Assembly (NCBI GenBank): GCA_037903355.1
Contig: JBAJFE010000014.1
Location: 3,410,001-3,474,000, forward strand
Source of the DNA: Trichuris trichiura
Lineage: Eukaryota > Nematoda > Enoplea > Trichinellida > Trichuridae
Length of the DNA: 64,000 nt
Reading direction: 5' to 3'
The stretch's first letter is position 1, and each line of letters begins with the position of its first letter. This document shows, piece after piece, positions 44,481 to 58,350 of this stretch. The notes under the pieces are model-generated. The model saw only the letters and a list, made by a program, of their open reading frames with translations, had not been told where the DNA came from and ran no database searches. The translations under genes and the position numbers were made by a program.

Positions 44481-45894
44481 AGCAGATGGCCGTTCAGTAA
44501 ACTGCATGTCCTTTTCTGAGTACCGGTAATCCGGTAAATTCATTAATTAGGCACATGCCTGGTCCTGACCATGCTGAATTAGTCGCATCCTTAGCAAGCG
44601 TGGACACTTGGACGAGCCTTTCGTAGCCCTTAGAATTCCATGATAAATAGCCATTGGCTTGAGCTTCAGATCTGAAGCGTTTCAACCAAGGCGAAAAACC
44701 TTACTATCTCTAACAGGTGTGAATCCTGATGCCAATTTTTCTGATTGAATCGCACATCAAACGCTTGCAGCAACTAGCGTAGCCAGGAAGACAGGCAACG
44801 CTCAAATACCGGAAAGTTATTCTGCGCAGCTAAAGTAACCGCTGCTTGTACGATAGGAAGATATAGAAAATATAGTTAAGAGATAAACAAAGAAGCACTG
44901 ACAGCTAGAACGAACTACTCTGATGCATGAATTATCCTCTGACTCAACTATTAGTAGTCATGATAATATAGTTTCTAATGTGCTTACATAAGCGAAGGAA
45001 AAACTGGAATCTTGTCACATCTTTTTAAGCGTGCCAAACAAATCAATTAAAAATTAATTCTGCTGCCGGAAACATTGCCCCTATGCGACACCTGACAGCG
45101 CTGCACCCTTTGTTCCTGTTTGCATAATTGATGACTTTTCAGCTAGCTTCCCAACGCTTGCATGACATTATATTAGCGGTGACTAATACCTGGACCTATA
45201 CTATCTGCTTATAACTAGCAAGTGTTAGGGATTTTGCAATAGGTTCACTGTATTTGCTACTGCATAAAGATTAAGGTTCAGTTGTTCACCTGTCAAAAGC
45301 GGGAACTTGAAGAGTTGTCCGATTAATGTGTTATTCTGTATCTCGAAAGCGTCTGTCTCATTCAGCATTTACGGTTAGGTCGTCTTCATTTTTCAGCGTT
45401 GCAGAGACATCTGGCACATGTGTGAACAAATCCTTTTTACGGCAGCTATGAAATGCAGTCACAACATTTAAAACTATGATGTACATTAATTTCCAGGTCC
45501 ACTTCATCATATTCTTACACAAATAAGGGATGAAAATCACATCAAAGTTAAGTTATACTGCGAGATTTGTCCGTTGACTACTTAAATCAGTGCAACGGTT
45601 ATTGCAGTAATCAATTCTGCGCCCACCAGTCATGTCCAAACGTTCACCAGACGTCCTGGGTTTTAAAATTTCGGAATCATAATGCCTAGCCAACATCTGA
45701 TACTGATCTCATGTTAGTTGAACTAGACACGTCATACCGCTAGTTTACAGCAGCGCTTGCAAGCATTGACTCATTATTTATCATGGAAGCAGAATCATTT
45801 TTCGATGAATTAAGCGGCTTCAGCAAGAAGAACATTCAAAGTCCATTTTATGGAAAACGAGAAATAATTGAATTTCTTTAGTCATTTCAATGCG
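44481..45894. other. Intergenic, no gene seen
   Basis: AT-rich sequence to the right of the LTR-like patch and 3' of the ETS gene; no exon or repeat recognised. Confidence 0.4.
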
Positions 45895-48800
45895 CTATTT
45901 TGTTGCTCTTGCAACAATTTCCGATGAATTGTCGCAACGAGGCGTAGAATCTTCGAGTAAGTGGGGAATCGCATCTGGATTGAAATTTACGAATTGATAA
46001 ACCAGTCTCTGGCTGTCAACTTTGGTCAGTATTCCGCGTTGGTAGTAATACCTGAAAAGCAAGTTTAGCTCGCTTTGAAAATTTACTTGTCACTTACCTG
46101 AGCGCACGGCCCATAGTTTCATAGTTCATGCTAGGCTTGTTTTTGTGCAAACCCCATAGTCTGGAAACCACTTTGGAATCAACTATTTTAAATATTCCAT
46201 TCTGTCTATCCAACCATTTAATATACCGAGGACTGAATTCTTTGCTACACAAAAGCTTTAGCAAAAACTTCCATAAATACGTTCCACTGCCTGAATGACG
46301 ATCTTTGGCAGTACAAACAGAGAGCTCGAGCTCCGCTTTTCCGTGCTTCGTTTTTAATTTGCTATCGGCATTGCTACCAGAACTTAACTTTGGTAGCGAT
46401 GGAGCACTTTGGCAGTCTTCATCTTTACCTACCCTTAAAACAAAACTCTTTAGATGTCTTCTTTTTTCGTCTAACTTCGTTGGAACTTGCTATGTAGAAA
46501 AACTTAGGTGACAGGCGAATCGAACCAAGCAAGCAATGCTTAACGTGAAGCCCCATCTTGCGTTTTTTGCAGCAGCTGTAGAAGTTATCTCCTGTAAATC
46601 TATTATCGTTATTGTTTAACTTATTTTTCGAAAAAGAACATGAAGCAGCTGGCTACTGTTTTAATTTCAAAATTTTGTGTACCACTGCTTCGTTCTATTT
46701 AACCCAGAAAACGTGATTACTTCCTGTTCGATACGATTTAATCAACAGGAAGTCATTTTCATAGCTACAAACTCAGAAATGGCTGTTAAATCAAAACTCG
46801 CATATATTTATTTTCCTGCAACCGAACACGCAAACAACGTGTGCATAAGTTAGAAGGTATCCAAACCGATTTGTGTCGCTTGTTTGCTATCCAGCTAATT
46901 GAAGCCGCAGCTAGCGCTCGTAGGCTACTCCTACCTTCAGAGTTACTTTGAAACGTTGATCGAAAAGTTTTCCGAAAAATTTGGAATGCTCTTTTGGTAG
47001 AAAGATATCATTATGTCATCATAAATACAGTCACTAAACACGTTTTAACAGGAGTTGAACGTAAGAAAATGCCAATACGATACCGTACGCGGTTAGGTGG
47101 AAAAACTATGTTCCAGAAAACTGAGAGCTAAGGTATCAGAGGAGTAATATTGGCATAGAGTAAGACATAATCATTACACTATGGAATCGGGTTGCGCCTT
47201 GCACAACTTTTTTCTTATTACTAGTTTATCTTGAAGGGAATAAGCTAACAGGAGTAAAAAGAAATGACGAGAAACCTAATTCTACCTAAGTCAGCGCTCA
47301 TTGCATAACGTGCTCAATCTTCGGCGGAGTGAAAATAAACCACAAGTTCACGGAAACGCATTTCAGAAATCGCTACGGTAAAAGAATAATTAAGATAAGT
47401 TAGAACTACAGCCTAATGGCAGTGGCTTATGATGGATGCACCTGGATTTGTGCAATGAAAAGTTCAGTTACCATTAATCATTACAGAGCAGATTAAATGG
47501 TTAACCAGATACAGTACAGTTGGCCTAAGCAGATTGTAATGCACATGCAAAAGTTGTATGCACGAGTGTAAATAAAAAGTTATGTATCTTCCACAAATCC
47601 TCTTAATCCATTCCTTGTGGTACAAGCTACCGAGTAATTACGAATGCGAATTAAGTAAACTACGTTAAAATTATTAAATACAAAACATTTCCTTCATGTC
47701 ATGCATAATATTTGCATTATTAAATCATCTCTTTAGGCAACTGCATCCCGACTTTTGGTAATGCTGAATTAGGCAAACGTTTTCTTAAGAAGAATTAAGT
47801 CTAATCCATTTGGACGCGTAAAAATTATTGTAACGATTCATGTCACTACCTCAGTAGAACATACTGTCGGCAAACTGGGGCTGCAGTCAACATGCAAACG
47901 AGAATATTGACTTTACCATTCCGGATGCTGAGAGCAGAATCGGGGAAAATGTCGCAATATGTCATCGTTTGCCTCAGGAGTAATCTGTGCAAGTGAATTC
48001 AGTATCTTTTGCCTTTCCTTTAATGTTTCCAACATTTGGTTAAAGTAGTCTTCCTCCCCACATTTGCTTTCAGAGAATTGTGGAAAGAACAGCAGTGGCC
48101 TTGACCATACTAAAATAACAACGTGTGAGACATTAAACCTGATACAGTCTTTGATTAAAAACTTTTGATTATGAAGTTTAGGTTCTTTCGCAAGCGCAAT
48201 AAACCGACAATTTGTTACACCGAGGTCGTTGCGTTGACTTCATGCTCATTTCAATTCAGTAATTAGGATTACCGTAGCTGGGAAAAAAGAAAGATACAGG
48301 CTGTGGCGGCAAGTGAGCCATGTAAGTCGTCGGGGAAAAGGCAGACACTACGGCTGCTGTGCTGCTGCTTGGGAGAGCTGAGCAAAGTGTGAAGTTTGAA
48401 ACTGAAAGCAAAAAAGTGAATAATCAATATTTAGCAAAATGACGTTTTTCAAAACTAGCTTCTTTCTAGCTTGACTCAACGTGCAACGGAACTAGCGTAC
48501 AAATTTAACCGCTTTGAACAATACTCACTGCGCGGTGGAAAAGGTAAGCCGCAATACCATCGTACATGTTCGTTGCCACAATATTATTATGGGAACTGAT
48601 TAATGAAGTTGTTACCTATACGCCAAAACGTGCGAACACCCTGTCTTGCCCATACGCAATGGGCTTTAGCTAGCCCGTTTTATTTGACCAAGTACGCACC
48701 GAACTTTCAAAAAGGAATTACCATGTAAGCTTGCAAAGTAGAATCTAGTTGCCAACTAAACCGCTTCCCAATTTACTATAATGAACGAGCTTGATTCTGC

Positions 48801-51800
48801 CGGCATGGAAAAATAGGGAAATTTAAAAGTAAGTGCACAAAGGTGTGGGGCTTTTTCAATATTCAGAATTACTGCTTAAAGAGAAGAGAAAACTGATTTC
48901 ATTGTAAGGTACTAGCGTGCAACACCGTGATTTTCACTACAGCTTCTTATGACATCCAGCTTGTTTCTGGGTTTTACAGCGAAGGCCTTGAATCTCAGTA
49001 TGCTGTAGAATAATATTAAGAAATAGTGTGGAAAATAACGAGAATGAACCGCATCTTTGTGACTGCGAGGTCGATGGCAGCTTGTCCAGTCGAACATATG
49101 ACATTTTCCTCTTCCATTCTTGCAATGTTTAGGCCGTTCGTACGTCACGTGAATGGTGTACATAAACTGCTCCAAAAAAATTCCCATACATTCGCAAATG
49201 ATATATACACAATTGCAATGCTAAGGTTGTTAATAAACTGAATTCCAAACAATAGCCAAAATGTAAAATTATGGGTGCCAGTGAACTGCTCTCCCCCTAC
49301 CCACAGCATCCTGAAACAGCTAAGAAGTGAGATTTCATGGAAAGCTAGAATGCACAGTGCAACTTGTTCAAGCGTTTTGTTGGGAAGTTGCCGTCGAACA
49401 CGTTAGCAGTAGCGGCGCATAGCACAGAAGTCGAAAGCCTCTGCGCGGGCCATTAGTCAATGCTCAACAAGAACTGACATATCACACATCCAGATAAGAA
49501 CGGTGCTCGTGATTTCTGCTCCGTTCTCTCACTCTCCCTGTGTGTTCGCGTTCGGATCAGTGATTTGCTCTGCTGCGCTGCACTTATTATGAAGCGATTC
49601 TTGCTTTGCGCTAGATCTGTGTGCCAGCCTAGAACATCAAACTTTTCCAACATGTTCTAACCGCAGCAGGAGCTGATGCCACGTAAAAGTGCAGGGCAAA
49701 TGAAGTAGCGATTTCGTTACTAAGTTTTCTTTAGGAAATACCTATTAGAATGCTCTGCTGAACAATTAGACATCATCTTGATGAAAAGCTACTTTGAAAG
49801 TCGTAGACAGCTTTCTGGGAATTCACTTGCGCAAATAGTAAATGGTGGGCTGATAACTCAAAAATCTGCAGAAGCAATCCTGACGAATTATAAATTCATT
49901 CCTCGTTGAATTACCGCAACACAAATTGATCATAAGTACTGTTACTTTAACGATGCCAAAATTACTTACCCCCTGGAGGTTGCTTTAACGTTAGATCACT
50001 TTCAGCATCACTAATGCCACTATCCGGACTAGAAGATAGGCTGGATCCTGAAATACAAAAAGTTCCGTAAAGGCAATGAGTTAAACAAACAGACTGCCGA
50101 GGCACTGGCGTGCAAAGCTTAAAAGTGAGAACTCTTTCATAATCAAAACAGCAACGGTATTCAGGGCCATTTTGCAAATAGTTACAAACATTCAGACTGT
50201 GTCTACATCTATACGTAGAAATTTTCTTAATTATTTCGGCAATAAAGAAAATATAACTGCCTAATGTCTGGGCTTCAAGCGAGCAAAGCAAGGCTGTAAT
50301 AGAGCACAGAAGGTGAAATAAAAAAATATCGCGCGAATGCTACATTGATCAGCTTCTGTTCAAAAGTTCGATTCATTGTCGAGTGATGAATTTCCTTGAA
50401 AACAGCGCACGCTGAGAGACTTAGTTTCTTCTAATGAAGTCCAGCTTCACATGATGAACAGTTACTAATCCAACACTTATAATTAATACAAATAAATTGG
50501 TGGGATTATTAGCACTGCGAAAGTCCGCTGGATAGCTTTTACGCAATAGATAATTTTAAAAACCTAAATGACTCTCACCAACTCAGCTGTACCTGAGCGA
50601 CAAAATGTTCAAGTCACTGCGAAGCATTGTAACTCGTGAAAACAAGAAATATCACACTTCTTTGAGCAAGAATATGATAAGAAAACCTTTCGTCTAGCCG
50701 ACCTTGATTCCAAGCGCGACAAATTCGTCTCGATGAGCAAACTTCCCATCACCATTCCGTCGTAATCATTAAAGGTTGCTTAGAAGAGCGGCTTACTCTG
50801 ACGTGTTTCACTCTCATACAATTAAAACTGTCAAAATACCAGTCTTTTATGTATTAATGGTATACATGAAAGCTGCTCGCTGTCTTTCGGCTAGCAACTC
50901 CGTGCAAGTGACGTCACCGTGCAGTGGTTAAGGCAGAAGAAAAAATTTAAACCCAACGAAAAGTGTAAAGAAAAAGTATCATATCAATTTGATCAAGATG
51001 AAAAAAATTATTTTCAAATCTCAGCTTGAATTCAGTAACGGTATAAAAAGTAAATCGGGAACGTTATTTGAAAAAAGTTCTTCTCGACAAACAAGGCTCC
51101 CAAGCCACTTTCGCGCAGCTCTGCCTGTCGAAGTGACAACCAGTTTGGGCAAGAACGCCAACGAGAACCAGAACCGAATTAACAGTTTCGCGGAAAATTG
51201 TTCCCCGTCTTGGCTTAGCGTTCTTTGCCAAGACAAGATTAGGAGATAAAACATTTTGAGTCTTATAGCCCCATGGAGCGCGAGTGCGCTTCTGAAAAAG
51301 ATAGATATTTTACTTTTCGCATTCTCTGCCCAAAAAGACAGAACTTACTGTCAAACACAGAGCTGCACAGTATGACTGCATGGGAAGTAAACAGAGCAAG
51401 GCCTCAATTTGTCTAGCAGTTCTTTAAGAGAGTAGCAGGCGGATATGTTCTCACAAGTCTAAGTAATTTTCCGCATTCTTTGCTCATGTAACTGGAAAAA
51501 ATTTAGTCAGATGCTCATATCAACCGGCACGGCTTAACAAAAGTAAGGAGACGAGGTGAGTGATAAATCATGCACTGAAGAACGTAATCAGCAACATTCC
51601 TTGTGAAGTTTTTCGGCAACTAGGCAAAACAATCTTCTTCCGCTGGCGCGCACCGTTATGTTTGCATTTCGTCAGCGTCAGTATTACCTTAGACTTACGA
51701 GCATCAAATTCGCTACTGAAGTTTATCTATGAAGTAAGAAATTCATGATCTAATTTTAATTTACAAGCTCTTACTTCATGTTCACTGTTTCGAAAAGCAC

Positions 51801-53596
51801 TTCAGAGTTCTGACCAACAGGTGCTCTAACTCCATCATCGCAGGTCGTCCAGCTTTGTAGTGGTGTAGTTAATTACAATTATTTTATTCGCCGCTAACTT
51901 ATATTCTATTCACGGCGAAAAGTTTCAATCCCGGTTAAGTCAAAATCGCCTGTTGTCTGTACTAGCAAAAAAAATTTTCTTCAGTGTGAAGAATGCAGAG
52001 AAAACGAGAGAAGAGTTTAAAAACATTGAACTGTAAACCATACAGGCGGTCTTACAAAACATGCCAAACCATCGATTAATCCCTTAAGCTCAGCGGATTT
52101 TTTCGACCAGCAAGATTCCACCGATATACAAACACTAAGAACGCCTTGAACATCTGAAAAATTTCGTCGATGCTTAGAAACCGTTTCAGCTGGCATACGT
52201 TTAAGTAAACATTATGATGGCGCTAAAAATTCTCCTAGTAGTATCTTTTTGTTTGAGACCTTGATATTAATCGATGTTATGATAATTACGTAGCCGAAAC
52301 TGCTCATGCTCATGCATGTTTAGTCTGCGACTGCCTAAAATGTTGATATTTGTATAAATTCCCATTTCTCAGCTACCTGTTGCTCCCCTGCGCAACTGAG
52401 GAACGCGTAACAGTTTAGAGTAGAAAAGTAAACAGGAAAATACAGAGTTCTAGTAGATCATCAGTAGAAGGTCGCATTATTTTGAAACAGAAAAGGTAAC
52501 TTAAGTATGCGGCTTGAAATTAAAAAAGGAAGACCTTGCGTTAAGCAAAAAATGATGGTGTACTTTTTATTCTTTAGATCACTGCGATTTTCATGGGGGC
52601 AGTGAAGCAGCCCTACCGCTTTCTCAAGGGCCACGCAAAAGCCAAGGGTTCTGCCAAATCGCAGACATTTGGTCATGGTCGGTTCAGCTTCAGTCAGAGC
52701 CAAAAGGTCAATAGACCCCGAAATGAAATATACTCGTGTTCGAGTATGCGGTCTGGGCTCTGCAACCGACCTTGCGAAGTTGACTCTGTGACGCCAGTTA
52801 ACAGACAGCGCTTGTGATGTCCAAGCAGCAAAGGGGCGCGAAAGGTCAAGAAACTTTACTTTAGATTAAGAGTCCCAGACTCACTGAACGTTAAGACTTC
52901 TTCAAATGCGTTTAGCAGCAAAATGACTCAGTGCAGCAGAACATCAAAAAACATCTTCACACACAAAAAAATCTAAGACATATTGCTCATAAGGGGAAGC
53001 CCTTATCACCAGGACTTGATCATGCGAATTCGGCCGGCATTATGAGAAAAGCTACTCACAGGAAGGTACGTTTGCCACGAAACTTAGGAAAGCTATGAGC
53101 AGGAAACGCCTTTGACAACATTAGCCGCTCGTAACCTATTTAGAAAATAAAGGCATGCAAAATAGGGCAGGTGACCACATGTTGACTTCCTGAATAACCT
53201 GGACTAAAGCAGAACATTCATTAGCAGTGAATTTCAGATCCTGCACTAGTAATAAATTGTAACCGCTGCAGAAATATCTTTGATGCCCACCCCTAGTTAG
53301 CTGGCAATCATATGCTGAAAATCTAAGTGCTACCAGGTGAACGTGATCTTCGATGATAACATCTTTTTTAGTAAATGGAACTTGCCTGGAGCAATGAAGT
53401 CAGGAAGAACATTTCTGTTAGACTGACGTGTTTTGACGTTGTCAGGCAGTCGGAGAATGCTAGTAACGGTATGGGTGCTATGCTGCGTGTTCGATGCCGC
53501 TGTACAGCTGGATTTTGTCTCGCAAGATGACAGTGGAACTTCCGTCGACTGGAGCTCCACATCTTCCTTGCGAGAAAATTCTTTCTGCCGACTCAT
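45895..53596 (-). CDS. ETS-domain transcription factor of the ELF/Eip74EF subfamily
   Basis: Exons complement(45895..46051, 46098..46489, 47850..47880, 47917..48109, 48273..48401, 49970..50047, 53386..53596) join in phase to 1191 bases, 396 residues. The ETS winged-helix domain (about residues 283-366) is unmistakable: [78 protein letters not shown] and HKNKP-type blocks place it with ELF1/2/4 and insect Eip74EF, whose ETS domain is likewise C-terminal. Residues Arg-Ala-Leu-Arg-Tyr of the recognition helix are intact. The N-terminal 280 residues are polar with a Ser/Asp motif ([14 protein letters not shown]) and a short helical stretch ([19 protein letters not shown]); no PNT domain. The first exon joins through a GC-AG intron (CAG|GCAAGT). 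ETS exons are certain; the upstream exons rest on phase and splice signals, the first being least certain. Confidence 0.85.
46490..47849. other. ETS-gene intron
   Basis: 1360 bases between the ETS-domain exon and the 31-base exon. Contains paired GGAA sites at 46719-46753; no other exon recognised. Confidence 0.5.
46719..46753. promoter_or_regulatory. Inverted pair of ETS-type binding sites
   Basis: ACTTCCTGTT (46719-46728) and AACAGGAAGT (46744-46753) are a perfect 10-base inverted repeat separated by 15 bases. Each is a good ETS consensus (AGGAAGT). They lie in an intron of the ETS gene itself, suggesting autoregulation. This is inference from motif and position. Confidence 0.35.
48402..49969. 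other. ETS-gene intron
   Basis: 1568-base intron. Overlapping ORFs on both strands near 48912-49241 show no motif. Confidence 0.5.
50048..53385. other. Large first intron of the ETS gene
   Basis: 3338 bases from the inferred GC donor. Short ORFs at 50989-51249 and 52593-52817 (plus) are unsupported; an additional alternative first exon could be hidden here. Confidence 0.4.
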
Positions 53597-56500
53597 ATTT
53601 TACGTTTCGTCTACAACAAAGAAATGGTTTAACATAGCAGAGGTTCTATTAAACAGTCTTACCGATGCTTGCAGTGCTACAATTTAAGCAAGTTTTTTCG
53701 TTATATGCACTGCACTACCGCTCTGCTTAGAGCACAACGATGGAACACTTTGCCTCGATGGAGCTTGCGTTTGAATTGCCTCTTTAAGATAAGCAAACCG
53801 CAAACGATATCATTACCGTGCAAAGCCACAATTCTGAAACGGAGAAAGCTTAAAGAGAAAAAAACGAGAGAAAACAAGCACCAGTTTGCCTGAGCGAATA
53901 GTAATAGCGATCTGAACTTGAGAGAGCAACCGAGCAGGGGAGGACAACTGGTTCTGCCAAAAGCAGCACGGAAATGATCTTTTGTTGCAAAAAAGGTGAC
54001 CTGGAGCCGTGTTAATTTCTATCATTCGTTTTCCCTATCATCTGACAAATAGTTTTCCGCCGTTCACATTTGAAGTGAGAATTGGTGACGCCTTGGCACA
54101 ACGCTGACATAAAAGAAACGGCAAAATTGGCTTGCTGTAGAATCGCGCTGTACATGAATGAATCACTGCGCCTGCTCCCTTCCGTTACTTTTTTGGGATG
54201 AACTTTGATCACAGCAAGAACTGTCGTGTTGGCAGCACTAGTAAAACAGGCTTACACGGAAGAAGTGAGTAAATCAATTCGATATCATGCCGTCTGGCAA
54301 GACTGTTTCCTCTGTTAGCTTTATATAAATAGCCTCCCCTGAATTAACTTTACTCAGTTTTTATAGCCCGTAAACCACGGCAAGTCGCAAGAAAAATACT
54401 CAAAAAGCAACCAACTGTGGTAAGCTTTTTTAAAAGTTTCAAGCTGCTTTTGGAATGTGAATACTATGCTAAATAAATGGAAAAAACATGAATCAGAAAT
54501 TTCCATTCGAAGGTAAGTCTACTGGGCAGCAGTTGTTATTGCCCACGTCGAACAATTTTACCGTTTCGAAGTAACTACATATTGATTTGCAGGCGTTTTC
54601 TTTCGCTCATTCACTTTCGGTTCTGTTGCTTCAAGCCAAGTAAGCTTCTATTCTACATATGACGTAGTCCGTCCAGCGTTCACACAGTTCAATATTACGC
54701 AACTTTATTTCCTGCGTTACTAACTGATGAAATGAGATACTTCATAAAACAGCGGAACACAGCGTCGCGATAAGAGCGGAATTCTCTGTGCGCGATAGCA
54801 GTTTCCACTGTTAACCCCTATGCTGTTTCACTTGCTGTGCCGCCATTGAAACGCCATCGCCAAAGCAACACAATGTCATTTAGGCTGGGAATGTACTTGC
54901 TAGCCGCGACACGATGATAAACGAAGCTCACATCTAACCAGCGCAAACCAAAGGTTCCTTTCTACTATTAATAGTAGCTATGTACAGCGCATGACTAAGT
55001 ATGAGTTATGAAATCAGAAATCAAAAAGAAGCAAATCGTTTGAAGTTTTTGACGTGAAAAAATCTCTACCAAGGCGCCTAGTTCATATTTCAAGGATTGC
55101 TCTATAAACCATGATTCCGGTTGCGACTCGTTTCATGAGGCGTCCGTCAGGAGGCAACTTGAAACGCACTTATGGCAATGACAGATTTCCAATTACGTTG
55201 TGGCATTCCGCCTGTCAAAGCGAAGACGCAGAGGATATCTCGTTTCACCAAGGCGAAGCTCATTTCTGCTTAAACTATAACTGGAAATTTCCGCTGAAAA
55301 GCCCACTATGAACGGAAACTCTCACAGCGATCTCCAGACACGCGTTCTTTTACAGACATCGCAACTGGCAATGATGAACTCAAATATTTATGGAATTCCA
55401 CCTTGCATAGTCAGCACTGCAGGAAATTAAATAAAATTGTAAACGTGCACGACATTCTTCGCCCTCAAATAAGTCCTGTCAAAGTCTCTTCCTGGGAACA
55501 GGAAGCAGACAAACACTAGCAAATGCTCGATCGAACCAAAAGAAACACCTGTATGCCGCGTAGCAGCAGAAGTTGTACAGAACTGCGTAAGTGTGAACGT
55601 AAAAGCAAGCCAAACTGATCTTCGACTTCCACATGAGGTTCTGACGTGCTACGCTTGCACTCAGTAGTTTACTTAGCAGGATAGCGATTAATCGCAACTC
55701 GAGTTTCAGAAAACCCATGGAAACACCACTTGTTATGATGTGACTGTTTGCTTAGGATGTTTTACCAACCAAGGTGTCTGAGTCGGTCTTTCATTTAGGG
55801 AAAAATGCAGAAATTGCAGGATTCACCGAAATATGGAAATAAACTTACCCTTCGTCCAATTTTTCTGCTGGTGGACAGTTTTCTCCTGGCCAGATGGATA
55901 TCCTATAAACGAATTATGTTTGTAATGACGGTAGTGGAAAGTGCAGTGCACGTGAAATGCCATTCTTGGCGAACGTTTGAAGTGTTCACTGAGACTATGC
56001 AGCCAAATCATAGCGCTTACGATGTTGCGAGTGGCGGTGAAAAACAGCTCAAAGACACTCGATGTCTGGCAGTCTGCTCGACGTCATCGATCTGTCAAGA
56101 GAAAGGGAACTGCCGTTGAGGCATTTTTTGCTTTGGTTTCCTGGTAGAGGCTGGCGAATGGCAAGAAGAGGTGGCATGCAAAATTTGTTGATTAAATTAC
56201 GTTAGGCCATTTCTTTTTGCCACGTTGAACCAATCTAGCGCAGCCACCTCTTCCAACAATGGTCATCCCAACACTGATTTAGTCGGTCATCCGTTCGGTT
56301 TTGTTTAACTTGCTCTGGCCAACTTGCAACTCGACAGCCGACGCTTTGAATATGTTAAACAATCAATATCCGCAATCTGACTCACAGTAAGCGGAACTAA
56401 TTACTAGTTTTTTAATCAATCAGCTTGCCTCTATCAGCGCAAAGAGAACAGTGGCTGAACAGCTAACGCAGTCTTAAGAAGTACTGTGTAAAAATGTCAC

Positions 56501-58237
56501 AAGGATGTTTTCCTTATAAGGGAAAGTAGCTGAACACCCTGGAGATGCTGCTTTCTGCAGTCCGATCCCCGGCTGAACTTGCTGTCTGAGCATGTAATGC
56601 TCGAAATCAACTCCTTTACTGTCAGCTGTTCTTCTTTCTACCACATTTTAGAAAACACTGATAACAAAAGTTCTGACTGTTCGCACCTGGCGGCAGATTT
56701 GCTACCAGCATGCTTCTTACAAACAGCTTCCTTTTGCACATGTAAAGTTCTATAGGCCACTAGTTTCCTGCAATGAAAATTCCTTTTATAATTCCTAGCA
56801 AATGACAGAAGCGTGTGAACGAAGCAGCGATCAACTGTTTTCATCGTTGCTTACCGCTTACATTATGCAAGTCATTTACCTGAAAAGCCCTACTAGAAAA
56901 CAGTTCTAAGAGCTTTTAAAAATGTATGCTATTCAGATGTCATCTTCCTTTGATTTGAAAGGCGGGGCAAATTGCAACTGCGAGAGAACGTTAGATGTTC
57001 AGCGAGCAAACTGGTTGATTCCCCAAGCCAAAGTATTAACAAAAAGAGAGAAATGAAGCAAATTGTTTGAGTCTGGCTTTTTACCTGATGTCGAAGAAGG
57101 AAAGTGATGCAATCAAAAGAGATATTTAATTCATAAATCTTTTCTGTCACCTGCAAGACAGTTTCTCTACATGTAAGAAGACAAAGTTAATGCTGCAGCC
57201 ATGATCAAATTTCTAAGTCTTGCTAATCCTACTAGTATGGGACTTTTCTAAGAATTCATAAGGCACTTTCCCATGTGCAGGTGCCTTATCTAGTTTCATA
57301 AATGCTTACATTCGAACAGAGTTAAATGGATATTATTAACAGCGTTTGGAAAATATTTCGGTACAGCAGAAAATATGTGTTCGTTTCTTTTTACTGCCTG
57401 TTACCACGCAAATGCTGCTATATTGAGTATGGCAACGAACCATAACCTATACGTGAAACTTCACTGTAATAAACCAAAACAAGTTTTACTTGACAACATG
57501 CATGAACAATCTAAACTTCAGAGCATTATACACTAAGCTTGATTACTAAGAACGGTTTAGCTCCACTGCAGTCTGAATTTGCAGCTGTAAGCGGTTGGAT
57601 TATTCATACTTCACTGCTAAGCTTAAAATTAGCTTATGCTTATAATAAAAGGGCTAACACTGCCACAACAACAATTATTCATGGGAAATGGGTATTCAAC
57701 AAATAAAGCGGTATTGCGGATAGTTTTAACTAACACGTTTTAATCATTCGCCTGACAGGCACTACGACAGCGCGTGAACGATTGGCATAAAAGAGTACTT
57801 TCACTGCAAATGAAGTTGTTACATTTAAGATTGTTGAAAGTTTGATGAAATGTTAACTCAAAATCACTTATTTTCCCAAAGGCTACAGAAAAATAGATCA
57901 AATTCTACTACACAAGAAACCCTGATCCGAAGAAGGGGAAATTAGAATGAAAATTCTTCCTACCCAATTTCTTAGTACCACTAAGACAGTACATAAGCTC
58001 AATTTTAATCATTCAATTACCACTCAAATAAATGCTTGTTTCCCATGGGAATGAAGCCTGCCAACGCAGCGGTCAAACAACCATCTTAAGCTGCGCCATT
58101 TTCGATGAAACGGCTAATAAATTTATTTAAGGGAGTTAAGTGAAAAATATATCCCTGACAGATCCCGCTGGATTGGAGCTACAGGTGAAAGTTTCGGACG
58201 AGACGAGTCACGCAAGAAAAGCTTTTAAGTTGTGAGA
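53597..58237. other. Gene-free stretch upstream of the ETS gene
   Basis: Expected to contain the ETS-gene promoter near its left end. Short ORFs only (for example 55111-55311, 55805-56119), none with a motif. Confidence 0.4.
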
Positions 58238-58350
58238 ATGCAGCTACTAACCGGAACGGCAGCACTGCTTCTAAGTTGCTTTTTGAGCTGCCATGGAATT
58301 CCTGGTAGCCTGCTGACTAACCAGTCTGCAGGAAGTATCACGTCGGGCAA
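58238..58350 (+). CDS. Possible first exon of a secreted protein
   Basis: ATG at 58238 opens a classical signal peptide, MQLLTGTAALLLSCFLSCHG, with an hydrophobic core and small residues for cleavage near residues 18-20. It continues as IPGSLLTNQSAGSITSG and then stops at a donor-like GTGAGA (58351), leaving phase 2. I could not find a following exon in a matching phase with confidence; the gene may continue to the right. No family recognised. Confidence 0.4.

Noticed and set aside
46500..46620. Additional ETS-gene exon directly upstream of 46489
   Set aside because: The frame is open but its phase meets a stop when joined to the preceding exon, whereas the 31-base exon fits.
52593..52817. 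75-codon plus ORF in the ETS gene intron
   Set aside because: Coding-like at first sight but no homologue, and an equally open frame exists on the other strand.
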